Shown here one piece after another: positions 46,687-58,501 of a stretch of DNA of 64,000 nt. Made by a program: the position numbers and the translations under genes. The DNA is from Laguncularia racemosa (Eukaryota > Streptophyta > Magnoliopsida > Myrtales > Combretaceae): the NCBI GenBank assembly GCA_037954665.1, contig JBBMOL010000180.1:992001-1056000 (forward strand). Reading direction: 5' to 3'. The stretch's first letter is position 1. Every line of letters starts with the position of its first letter. The notes beneath the pieces are model-generated. The model had not been told where the DNA came from and did not search any database. It saw only the letters and a list, made by a program, of their open reading frames with translations.

Positions 46687-48757
46687 GGCAATTTAATTGT
46701 TTTTAAATAAAAAAAAAAACTTAGCTCAATGTTGTTATATAAATAGTAAATTGCCTCAAATCATGTCACAAGTAACAATTTTAACATAATTTTAAGTACA
46801 AAATTTTTGGAAATATTTTTAGGGTTTTTTTTAAAAGTAAAATATTAATCTCTCCCCTCCCCCTCTCTCTCTCTCTAAACCCACCCCCCTCCCCCCCCCC
46901 CCCCCCCCCCCCCCAAGCCGATTGAATAATTGAGTTTGGAATTTCCCACTGATTAGATCTGAATCTTATCCATATCTTATCATTTCATATTACAATATTA
47001 TTTCAAAAATACTTAACTTATATAATTATAGAATTATAAGACCTTTCCATTATTAGGTTTCTTAAAATTACTATTAAAAAATACCAATTATATAAAAGAA
47101 AAAAGTATCTATAATTAGATCAAGTTACTCCTAATTCATTTTAACAATATTATATGATTTTGTTGTAATTTTAACTATTTTTTTCAATTTCACATTTTTC
47201 GTTAGAATAGTGGAGCTATATGGATTTTGTTGTAATACTACATGATTCCATTGTAATTTTAACTAACTTTTTCAATTTCATTTGTATATGAAACTCTTTT
47301 ATCAATGTACAATTAAATTTAAATGAGCACAATTTTATTTATTATTTTTACCTCATTTCATTACATGGGAAGTATCATCTATTAAGCATATTTCTATGTC
47401 ATTGTAACATTACCCCAAAAGTAATTTAGACATAATTACCTTTGAATGAAAATCAAGACTAATTTTGTGTATTTAAATTCGATGAATTATTTTTATTTTA
47501 GGTATCTCTCTATCTATTTTATTTTATAATATATCGCACATTTTTCTTATTTATATCAACCTTATTATCATTTTCAATTACATTAAGAGACATAAAAATA
47601 AAGAATTTGGAATAATTAAACATATAAAAGGTACTACTATATGACAATAAAAGGAAATGGCTCAAACTCCCTATATCTTCTTATTTTAGTTTGGACATGT
47701 CATGATTATTCAATTTGTCGAAATTTATTAGCTATAAGATATGCTTTACAGAAAAAAAAAACTAAGGAATATAAGAATTGACATTTTTTTTCTTTGTTAA
47801 AAGATGAATAGATATAAGAAAAGGTAAAAAATTGAACAATTTCTCACTTTATGGAAATTTTAGTTTATGGAAATCAATCTACACATTCTTTAAAAATATA
47901 TATCAATAGAGATAGTAGTCAATGTAATTTAGGGGTGCTTAATTGCTTTCTATCTCCCTCTTGTTAATTTTATGTGTTTTTCATTTAATAAATTGTTTTC
48001 GATTCTTTTTTTTTTTCATATTTCATGTATCCTATTACGTATATGATTCTAGAATGTATTACACTTTTTCCATTATCCATATCTATCATATTATCATTTT
48101 TAATTAAGAGACATAAAAACAAAACTTAGAATATTTATATATATATATGGTGCTACTATATGGGAAAGTTAGTCTCACTAATTTGCAACTCCTTATTTTA
48201 GTTTGGATGTATCATGGATTATTTAGTTTTTAGAAACTTTTTAGCTATAATATCATAATTTGAAAATAAAATAAAATAAAATAAAAACAAATAACTAAGG
48301 GCTATAAGAATTGACATTTCTTTCTTTCTTTCTTCTTGTTCTTCTTCTTTTTCTTTAAAGTAAGATACATTATTATAGAGATATGAAATTTAAAAATGTG
48401 AATGATTGTACCTCTTTAAGGAAATTAAAAGAAGTAATAATTTCTTAAAATTAGTTTGAGGAAAAAAAAAACTAAAAATTAAAAAAGGTTTGGTAAGTTG
48501 CAAAAACCACTTCTAAAAACTTTCAAAATTGTTTATACCCCCACTATTTTCAAAGGTCGACACTTAGCTCCCTTCAAACAAGTGTGAGGTCTATTTTCTT
48601 TTCAAATTAGACTACCACATGCAAAGCAAGCCAAAATGAATGATTACTAAGCAATTTATTCATCTATTTATATAGTTAAATTAACTAAAAATTTAATAAT
48701 AGTAACTAAAAAATTGGAAAAATAAAGTAGAAAAAAAGAAAAAAATAGAAAATATAT
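46687..48757. other. AT-rich intergenic DNA between MULE A and the LTR fragment
   Basis: No gene is seen. It contains a CT-rich tract ending in 24 consecutive C (46891-46914), a short direct repeat of GTAATTTTAACTA...TTTTTCAATTTCA (47165 and 47252), and a larger direct duplication described separately. Confidence 0.5.
47500..48365. repeat. Direct duplication with ~512-bp period (47500-47830 and 48020-48365)
   Basis: Both copies share the order TTATCATTTT.AATTA, AAGAGACATAAAAA, CTACTATATG, TTATTTTAGTTTGGA, TTTTAGCTATAA, AACTAAGG, then ATAAGAATTGACATTT. The TTATTTTAGTTTGGA word starts at 47681 and 48193. The second copy has an AAAAT pentanucleotide run near 48262-48283. Confidence 0.65.
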
Positions 48758-50262
48758 TGTAAACACCCCATTTTTTTCCTAATGATCAATAGTAATCAAC
48801 AATAATTAATTTCCATTTTTTTCTAATTTTTTCCATTTTTTTTCTAATTTAGCAAAAATAGGAAAAATATTCAAAAAATAAAATAAATAGGAAAAATACA
48901 TCAATTTTGGAAAATAATTGCAGAAATGGCAATAAAAAGGGTTAAATAATTTTTACAAATTTTTGAAATTTCAAAAAATACAAAAAAAATAAAAAAAATC
49001 GCATTGCATATATGCAAATTGCGAAAATAATAAAATCGCGAAAGTGGGCTAGTCCGGCTGGTCCGGACCATGGCCTAAGGCGCACGCGGGAGGGCACGGT
49101 CAGGGGTTTGAAAGGCGGGGGAAGAAGACTCTGCGTTTTGCAAATTTTTTCTCTGCTTGAGACACGTGTCAACAGCCGATTGGCTGGAGCGAACGCACGC
49201 GCTGGGCGCATGATTGCCTTCAACCTCCGTCCGAGATCGTCGGCGAGGAGAAAAATCGGAATTTCGACCGTTTTGATTCAATTTTTTGCACAAATCCAAT
49301 AGATCTTCAACAGAAATAAGATAAACATCATCCAATTGGAATTAAATCGCAACAAATCAATGGATTTGCATAAATCAGAGATGAATTTTTAACCGCAAAT
49401 TCGATTTGCTTTAATCAGTGGAAATCTGAGCTTATCCAGCTCGATTTCTTGCACCTGTAAATAGAGGATGAAGTGGAGAGGCAGAAGTACGGATCAAAAG
49501 TGAGAAAGAGAGAGAATCGAAGCCTCGCCGGAGTTCTTCACCCGCGACCATCGATCAAGTGTCGAGCAGCCACCAGGAGGCGTTTTTGAAGCAAACCACC
49601 GCCACAGTTGAGTTCCTCACCCTCGAAAACCTAGGAATCGACACCTCAATCGCTTAGAAAGGCCGTCGGAACGCCGTCAACGAACATCCCCAACCGTCGT
49701 GTTCGATTGACCCGACCTGACCTGCTTCGACCTGATCTAACCCGACCGACCCGACCCGGATCTAGGTAAGTCGGATTTTTCGATTTTTTTGTATTTATTT
49801 TATTTATTTCTTATGTATTTATTTAGTTATTTTATTTATTTTTTCCGAATTTCATTAGTTATTTATTTGTTATAATTCAAAAATAGAAAAAAATGTTGGA
49901 ATTTAGATTAGTTTTTTTTTTAGATTTAATTTAGGATGAAAAATAAAAATAAAAAATAATAATTATAATAATAAATAATAAAACTGCAAAAATTTATAAA
50001 GAAAATGATAAAAATATTAGAAAAGAAGAATAATAAAAATTTAGATTTTAGAATATGATAAATAAATAATGTAGGAGAAAACTCTTCAATAAAAAATTAA
50101 TAAAAATTAGGAAAAATATGAAAATTAATAAAAATGATAAAAAATTAATAAAAAAATCAATAAAATTTATAATGGTAGAAATGAGTTGAAAAGTAGAAAA
50201 ATGGAATTTTTATCACTTAGAAAAAATCATTTTCTTAAATAAATCAAAAATTGGTTTTTCCT
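48758..50262 (+). repeat. Truncated LTR related to the solo LTR
   Basis: The fragment begins TGTAAACACCCCATTTTTTT and follows the solo LTR (33587 onwards) in order: a tRNA-like part near 49044-49120, GGCGTTTTTGAAG near 49578 and GATCTAGGTAAGT near 49760. It ends at the word ATTGGTTTTTC, where the sequence switches abruptly to repeat R1. No 3' end or target duplication is seen at this point. Confidence 0.8.
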
Positions 50263-51290
50263 TGATTGAGAGCCCTCTTTTATCTAAGAACTTCTCTTGA
50301 TTCTTGACCTAAAACTCACAAGAAAAGTAGTAGAATTAGTAGCTTATTTGGAGGGTTTTAAGCTAGATTAGAAGTTTAGGGTTTTAGTAAGCAATTGAGG
50401 GTTTTATGTTGTAAAATTTGAAAATTGGAATTGAGGAAGGCTGCTACAATTTTTAGTGAAAAGAAGCTTATATAATAGGGTTTAGTGAGGGTTTAAGGAT
50501 AAGGGCAATTGGGACCATAAGGGTTAATGGATTGTAGCATAATATGACATATGTCATCTTATTTAGCCTATTTTAGTATTATATTTCCCTTAATTTTTCC
50601 TCCCTTAGTCCAACTTCACAATGATGCTTTGTTTTCCCTAAAATGCCCTTAAAAACTCAATTAATGAGTTTCCCTTCAACAAAATAAGTTGAGGAACCTT
50701 TTGGTCATTTTTCCCAATTGACTTTCGAATTAAAATTTTTCTTTTTTGATTGTCTCAAAATAATTTGTAATTGATTTTATTTACCTAAATTAGGTCTTTA
50801 AGTTATAGTTAGGGTCTTTGGACAATTTTAAATCTAAGCTCAATAAAGCCATCTTCAAGGTTAAAAAGGGTCATTTTTAGTAAATTGTGTTCAAATTTCA
50901 AGAGATCACTTCCAATAATTTAAAAAGTTCTAAATGAATTTAATTAAGTTATTTAGTGATTTAAGTCAACTTCAAAGACTCTAAATCAAGTCTAGGGTTA
51001 AAATGATCATTTTGCAAAATTGACCTCCATACTTAATTTTCTTTTTTTAATTGAGTCCAAATAAATTTTTTAATGATTTTTTTCACTTAATTAGATTTTT
51101 GGGATTTTATTTAAGGTTATTAGACTATTTCAAAGTTATTTTCGATAGAATTGAGTTTAAGGATAAAAGGTCATTTTAGAAAAAATTGGCTCTAAATTTT
51201 GTAAATCCTTTCTTATGACTCCAAATTTTCTTTCTTAATTCCATTGACCTTATTTAAAAATCTTGAATTTTTTAAATAGGGTTAAGAATA
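50263..51290. repeat. Dispersed repeat R1, copy B
   Basis: This copy matches 3775-4765 in the same orientation. It begins at the LTR break and loses similarity with copy A after the words TTCCATTGACCTTATTTA near 51250. Its placement between two LTR-like pieces suggests an insertion into, or recombination with, an old LTR. Confidence 0.6.
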
Positions 51291-52135
51291 AGATTAGATC
51301 CTTTAGACTTCATGAATAAGAATTGAATATTAATAGTTATATACAAGTTACATATATAATTGTAGTGCATTCATTGGAGTAGCTATTTTAATAATGTTTC
51401 ATTATATTTTGTGTTTTATTTATATGTTATATGTCATAATTAAGTGTTAGCATTAGTTTGCATAATGTTTTCCCAAAGCATGAAACAATGATCCTAGATT
51501 TAGGAATTATGAATAAAAAAAAGGGCTTTTTACATGAACAAAGTTTTTGTAAATAAAAATCAATAAGCAAGCGTTTTAAAAAACTTAGCTTTAAGGTTTT
51601 CTTAAACATGACATCAAAATTAGAGTTTTTTAGGAGTTTTCATAAAAAGTGAAATAAAAAAAAAATCAACACATAAACTTGATAAGTTTTCAAAGTTACA
51701 AAATGAAAAAAAGAATTATGATGGCTTGATCCCAGGGGTACATAGGGATCTTTAGAGTAGCTATCATAAAAAAATGAAAATTTATAGAAAATAATATATA
51801 TATATATAATTAAAAAGAAAATTGGTAAATTTTCATCTCTCCAGATTTGCCCCATTGTGGCAACTATAAAAGGTTTTAATTGGTATTTTTTTTTTCCACA
51901 TACCAATAGCTAAAGTTAAGATTAACCTACCATATAATCTTAACTTTTTTTATTTTTTTTCAATTTCAGTTGGTGGCGACTTCAAATATTTTTTTAAAAG
52001 TGAATTTTCCTTAATTTGGGTAAAGGAGTTTGTATTGAATAGATAGGGTTTAATATGAATTTAAATTAAGGAAAATGAAAAAAAAAAGAAGCCCAATAGT
52101 GGCGAACCGTAGTTGCTAAAGCAATTTAAGAGCTT
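51291..52135 (+). repeat. Degenerate LTR tail with possible primer-site remnant
   Basis: From about 51650 the order of words follows the last third of the LTRs: GCTTGATCCC, GGTACATAGG, GGCAACTATAAAAGG, AGTTGGTGGCGACTT and GATAGGGTTTAATATGAA. After the expected LTR end, AGTGGCGAACCGTAG (52104-52118) resembles the TGGCGACTCCG primer site. The first 350 bp (51291-51650) are not assigned. Divergence is high. Confidence 0.45.
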
Positions 52136-53376
52136 GGCAAAATAGGTATAATGTTGTCTCTAAACTATTGAAAGTTAGAAATAAAACTCATATGTAATCT
52201 TAGTTTTATCAATATAGCATTGAATCCAAATAAGGACAACTTTATTTATTTTGAGATTACATATATAAATATCGCATTTAATGTTTTTAAATCCATTCAA
52301 GGGAAAGGTTCATTTCCTAATTTACAAAAAATAAATAAAAACTAGAAATTGATGGGCGAAAAGTCGCTGCCCCATTGCTGTCCTGTCAAATGAAAGGAAG
52401 CTTCCATAGAGTCAATCCAATTACAGTCATCTCTTAAAATTTTCATACTTCACCATCAGCGTTCTTAGTTTCTCATCCCCAAAACAAATCGCTGATAGGT
52501 TTTCATTTTTCCTATTTCTAATTTTCACAACAATTAGCGACAAGTCCATTCGTCCACTCGTAATTTCGATCACTTAGCTCAGGATTCCACCACTGTTTGA
52601 TATTTAGGATTTTCATCACTTAACATAATTGGGCTTTACTCAGTTTTTTTCTTATCTATTAGTTCATAAATAAGGTCATATAATAAACATGTGCAAGTCA
52701 TTCACTATGCTTTTTATTATAATAAATATGCACACAAAATATGCATTTTAACAAAGATAAAATGGTAAAGAGGCTTAAAGAAAAAAATTATATATTTGGC
52801 ACGTATCTCATCAAATTAAAAATGAATATTAGATGTGCAAGCATATTGAAATTTTTGCTGAGTCATTGTTGGACATATCAACCTTAAAATTTTTCCTAAA
52901 GGGTCATCAATTACCATATCAATATCTGCCTATCGATTGATCTGCATATAATCTACCATATCAAAAATTGTGGAGGGATTAGGTTGACCAAGCACCAAGT
53001 ATTGGAAAAAAGCTATTGGTTTTTAATGAAAGTCTAAAATGCCAAACTGCAAGGATCCTAATTTTCCAAAAGTGGTTTTTTATCTTCTTTAAATGGCCTG
53101 GAAAAATACTCGAGCAACAGAAAGGAATAGCATTATATTTGCTCTATGTCATCATAACCAATTCTCATGTAACTCCTAGAAAAGTGAAAGTAATTTGAGC
53201 ATCATGAATCTATTTGAAAGTTTAAATTCACTAAACTAACCCACCACATTTGAAAATGGTGGCAAGAATGCTCACAAATCCAATTTAATGGGGGTACTTG
53301 ACACAGCACATTCCATCACTCACAATCTAATTAACCCCCATGATCCCCACAGAGACATAGAAACTCTTCAACATGC
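52136..53376. repeat. Left part of segmental duplication and 3' flank of gene B
   Basis: This corresponds to 5160-5517 plus 17101-18064 of copy A, uninterrupted here. It shows the state of the site before the LINE inserted. No gene other than the reductase 3' UTR is expected. Confidence 0.7.
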
Positions 53377-56300
53377 TCAAGCAAACAGGTCAATACCCCA
53401 CCACTTGGTGGAAGGCAAATTAGTTCTATAATTCCGGTCTAAGCTCGCAATCAATTCCATGTCCTCTTTTGTCAGCTCAAAATCAAAGACTTCAAAATTC
53501 TGACGTAGTCTCTCCAATTTCGATGATTTTGGAATAAGAACTATATTCCGCTGACTGCCCCAGCGAAGAACAATTTGCGCCACCGTCTTCTTGTACTTAT
53601 CAGCCAGACCCTTCAATTAGAGGCAAGGATTTAGAAAATGTTCATAGGTCAGCACAAGTAAAACATTTAACAAAAGAAAGGCTTGTCGAGTAAAAGGAGT
53701 CTATTACCTTAATAACTGGATCATCCAAGCACGACACAGTCTCAAACCATTCAATGTTTGCTGCAGCACCTCCAAGAGGGGTGTGAGCTGTTACGACTAT
53801 CCCATGCTTCTGACAGAATTTCACCAGGGAGTCACGTTGGAAGTAAGGGTGTGTTTCAAACTGGTTGACAGCAGGCTTCACTTTGGCATAGGAAAGACAA
53901 TCTCTGGTTAGAAAGATGTCATAGTTGCTGCATAGAGTTTCAGCATTAGAGAAGTTTTCCATGTTCATACATTTTGCAGCATTTATTAACAAGTTAAAGG
54001 GATGGGGGAAAGGTAAACCTAACAGCATTGATTGTTACAGACATGGAGGCATAGTTTTACCAAACATGGTTAGACATTAGTCCAACCCCATAAAAAAACA
54101 GATATTTGAATATATAATTCCAAGTGGGTTTCATGCTCCATCCCTCACCAGTATAGAATCCAACATGCTTCCCGAATGAAAATCGCCATCAATATTACAA
54201 GGAAAGGAATTTCTTAGCAATGTTCAGCCAGAGAGATATAATCAGCTGTGGAATTTTACAGCTACAATTTTATATTATGTAGACAATGCTATTGGCTCAA
54301 CAACTTTTGCTATCAGTTTCTGCGGGTTTGCTAACTGCCAAGTCGGATCCAGCAGGTGTTATCAAATCTTCCAATTCAGCATGCATCTTTGAAATCAAGC
54401 ATTAGCCTATTTTACTATTTTATTATTGCTTTTTAAAGATTTTGAGGTGTAAATGTTTAATATTGAAGATAAGACTAAATGCATATGAAGAAAACATAAG
54501 GGGATGTATTTGCAATTTACCCAATTTACTAAATAATTGACCTCTTCTAATGAATATGTTGGATAATCCACACACATTTTTCTCACAGGGTGAGCTCTAC
54601 TTATCTACAACTGAAACATATTATTAAGGTTGACTGCTTCACCTCTGAGTAGGAAATGTAAAATCAACCAGTAAGGCTACAGAGGTATTGATATGGTGAA
54701 AGCATATGGAATATATCGAGGACTCTGATTGGAATGACGAATTATGAAGCAAATTTCTCTTAGGTGGTGTTGAGGATGACATGAAGTTGGACTTACTGAA
54801 AGCTCTAATAGTCAGCACTTCCCATGATACATCACTTGCTCAATGTCTCTGGTCTAGTAAATATGGTAAAATGGATGGAGGATGATGCCTCCCTGATGTT
54901 ACAACAACTTAAGTACATGTCTTGAAAGTATTTGAGAAAGAACGTAAGAGAAATGGACCAAATTCATCAACTATGATGTTGATTACTTCATTAAAGAAAC
55001 AACAAAATGCTTGTTTAAAAAATAGCAAGAAGAATGCAAATGCTAAGGTTTCCATACCTGACCCCAATGCTACGAACTAAACCCATTGAAACAAGACTTT
55101 CCATGTCATGCCACGTGGTCTCCAACGATATATTTGTGTCTATGTCCAGTACTCCATCATCACCCAAAGCACTGGCTGTTGTGCCAACTCCTGTACGAAC
55201 ATGCCACCAACAAACTTAGCAGGCCTTTTTTTCATGGTAAAAAGATAAACAAAACCAAAAATAAACAAGTTTAGGCACGTATAGACTTTAAAAATATCCA
55301 TGTCTTAACAAAATAGGGAAGGCAATGTTAAGATTTTGTGAACTCAAAGGTGTGAAAGAGAGCAACTGAAAAAATCTTGCCGTACCAAGGTAAATAATTT
55401 CCCCAATGAACTTGATGATATTCAACTTTTTTTTTTTTTGTCGTTTTTGTTGTTTAAAAATATTCTACCACCTACATGCTTATCAAGCAAGATTTATTTT
55501 TCCTTTTCTGTTAAGTAATTAGGATTTATTGACCCTTAAGTTTCTTGAGGCTTCTAGTGTATAGAAAGAAAACACATGCTATTACACAAGGCTTCTGCTC
55601 CAAATTACACGAAGTGTACAGAAATAATTTCACAGAGATTTTATTAGGTAAAGCTTCATCTAACTGGTTTAACTTTAAGAAGCAATAAGCCAAAGCAAAT
55701 AGGTATCAATCAACTAGATGGATCCAGCTATATGAACCCTTCTTTACAAATAGGATCAACTACCTATTGCTACCCTTAGTGTGAACTGAATACTAAAAGT
55801 TCTCTCCTCCATGTTTTGCTTCCTCCAAATTACTCTATAAAACATTTTTATTTTATCACATCCTCTAATAGATGTTCATAAAAACACCTTAATATTCATT
55901 CGTTTCTAATCTTATCTTTTGTGACATCAGCTGACACATATTGTCGTGCCTGCTTTCTTCTTCTACATATGCTCCACGATATTCTGTTCACCATATGTTG
56001 CTGTCCTTGCAAAGGACCAATAAAACTTTCTTTTCGGATTTAGTGAGCTTACTTAGCTAGTACGCTTGCATTTCATAATTAGCTTTAGGAGCAATTCGCA
56101 AGAGTATAACATCAAATAGTACACTACAAATAGCACATAGATAAGGAGAAGGTGGGTCACCAGTATGTTTGGTGGCTATTGGGAAGTGAACAAGATATAG
56201 ATCCAGATAATCGAGCCGTAGTTTATTCAGACTGTCCTTGCAGGCCTCTACAGCATGCCCATGATCAGAATTCCAAAGCTGCATTCAGGATAGATTTTCT

Positions 56301-57381
56301 TGAGAATTTTCCAAAAAAAAAAAAAAAAAAAATTCCGTCCTTCCTTCTTCAATGCTTCAGAAGCCATAAAAGTCAAGTAACTTCACCTTGGTGGTGATGA
56401 AAAGATCCTCTCTCTTGACAAGTCCCATCTGCAATGCTTCAGAAAGCGCCCCCCCAACCTCCGCCTCATTTTTATAATCAGCTGAAGCAAAGAAAAAGTA
56501 GTCAATAACATTCTCCTTTCTACTTTGCATATATTTATCAACAGTTAAGTCATGACAGCAGTCCAATCCAAAATGTAATAATGTGGCGGACCATCAGCAT
56601 TCGATGATGAACAGGTTAGCACTGAATCAGAAAAGTGAGTACTTAGTGAGATTAGATTTTATCATCCACTGAATCAATTAGTGAAAATCCCTGACGGTAA
56701 ATTTGAGTCACAGCAAAACTCCAAACAACTGTATTCGAAACAAATCAGACAGTGCTACTATCCCTGCAGCCATATCCTAGTTTTACAGCTCAGCTCAGCT
56801 CCAATCCATGTACATAGCCAAACATTATGCATGATAATTTTTCTAAATTTTCGACTTTTCGGCACGAGAATGGACTCGAAATTCATAATGCTTAGCGGGA
56901 GATTAGTCATATTATCACATTATGCAGTAACACCAAAATACAACAGTAAATTGAATCCCGATGAACAGGACATTTAACTCCACAGAGTAAACCGAGCGAG
57001 GCCAAGCATAATTTTCGCTTCCGTCGGCCGTCCATGATGATCTCAATTCAACATTTTAGACAGTTCCAACAGTAAATTGAAGACCGTTAACTAAATATGT
57101 TGACCCACAAACATTAAGCAGTATGCAAAACATGCTTTATGGTGTAAGATGAAACAAAACCTCCACATACGTCCGTGCATGTAATGCAAAAACCAGCATT
57201 TCTAGAAGGAAGTCGAATCGGGGTTTCTTTTTTGCTTGTGTAAATTACCAGCGCAATCGAAGTGGCGATAACCGATCTTGATGGAGTTGACGAGGAGGTC
57301 TTTCATTTCGTTTTTTTCCATACGCCAAACCCCCAGACCAAGCATTGGCATCTTGAATCCATTGTTCAGCGTGATCGCCAT
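53377..57381 (-). CDS. NADP-dependent aldo-keto reductase, sorbitol-6-phosphate dehydrogenase-like (copy B)
   Basis: There are six exons on the minus strand: 57249-57381, 56387-56481, 56161-56278, 55058-55190, 53708-53927 and 53377-53610. Each has the same length as in copy A, and all introns are GT-AG. The product is 310 residues with tetrad D42, Y47, K76 and H107. Relative to copy A I read S7N, L31V, A66V, H94N, L110I, G121A, S135N, S140T, I252S, and in the last exon D-to-E and M-to-L. None touches the catalytic residues. Exon 5 encodes the same protein in both. Intron 3 is 970 bp against 607 bp in copy A, with extra DNA near 55250-55640. The gene appears intact; substrate specificity cannot be decided. 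Confidence 0.9.
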
Positions 57382-57449
57382 TTTCAGTACACAGCTAAAA
57401 ATACAAAGGGTGAAACTTACAGAGAATATGCTGTGCTGCTGGCGGTACT

Positions 57450-57457
57450 CCTTTATA
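57450..57457 (-). promoter_or_regulatory. Candidate TATA box of reductase gene B
   Basis: TATAAAGG on the minus strand lies about 70 bp upstream of the ATG, in the same position as TATATAGG of copy A. The change could alter expression strength (inference). Confidence 0.5.
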
Positions 57458-57904
57458 TTTATCTACTGAAGTAGAGTAAAGGGCTGGTTGGATTTGGATT
57501 CATCTGAAGTAGATTACGCTTTTGGTTTTGGATTTATCTATGCGTAATGCTTTGTATTTTCATGATTGATACGCAAGTTCAACGTAGTTGCCAGCTTTTA
57601 CGGTAGTTGATAAAGCTGAATTCGGAATTTTCAGTAACAGAAGATAATTTTCGGTAGCTGTTTGGATCTGATTCTTGTCTAAGAAAAGATTTATTTTTGT
57701 TGTATAATTATCAATACAATTTTTTAATTTATATAATACATGTAAAATATGGATAATAATTATTTTAAAAATTATCTATTTATTTTACTATCATATATGT
57801 CAAAATTTATTAATATTTATATATTATGTGTACATACATAATACATGAAATATGTGTCATTTTGCCCCTTCAGGTCAAACTTTTTCTTCTATAAAAAATA
57901 TTCT
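57458..57904. other. Upstream region of gene B
   Basis: The region aligns with 21807-22020 up to about 57715 but with several indels, then is unique and AT-rich until the MULE B terminus. The GGGCCCAC duplication of copy A is absent. Confidence 0.55.
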
Positions 57905-57970
57905 CTAGAATACCATTGTGAAATCAAAGGTTAGGATTGCAATTTCTTTATTTGGTGAAATCACAAGTTT
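57905..57970 (+). repeat. MULE B left terminal inverted repeat (candidate)
   Basis: CTAGAATA, then GAAATC, TTGCAATTT-type and GGTGAAATCACA words occur in the same order and spacing as in the reverse complement of the window end. Confidence 0.5.
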
Positions 57971-58501
57971 CTTTACAAATAGAACTCACAATCCCAAGCC
58001 ACGATTTTTGTAAAAGTCACATATTCAACATGTGATTTCTATTGAATTTTATGACATCTACTATTTTCCTATTCTTCAGAGCTAGGTAACTGTAAAAATA
58101 TTTCAAACCTTAATAATTTTTTAAGTCCATAACAAATATCAAATTCAATATAACACTGAGAACCTGCTAAAAGGATGAACATGTCACAATTATAAAGTTC
58201 ATAATATAAATCAATCGAAGAAATTAAATGATTTCATTAAGTCTTTCAAACTGTACAAGTAAAATTACATATTTAAAGCAAACGAAATTAGAGATACATA
58301 TACATTTGAGGAAAATGAAAAAAGTAGTGTATAATTACATAGTCAAATATATATATATGTCTAATATCTTCAGTGATGTCATCTCTCATAATGTCTTTGT
58401 ATAGTTTGTGCTAAACTCTCTCCAATGTGGAAAAAGCTATTAGGTCTTCCGACGCCGAGATGGGTCTGAGTCTTGAATGGTGGCTCATCCCACGAAATAT
58501 A

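Noticed and set aside
24827..50262. Four LTR-like segments (24827, 33587, 38681, 48758) read as LTRs of overlapping full elements
   Set aside because: Only 24827-26685 and 38681-40595 share a target duplication and enclose matching internal sequence. 33587-35515 has its own AGTAT pair, and 48758-50262 lacks a 3' end.
55034..55274. Plus-strand open frames across exon 4 of the reductase genes (also near 19796)
   Set aside because: They are antisense shadows. The minus strand encodes the conserved VGTT-SALGDDGVLDID exon with proper splice sites.
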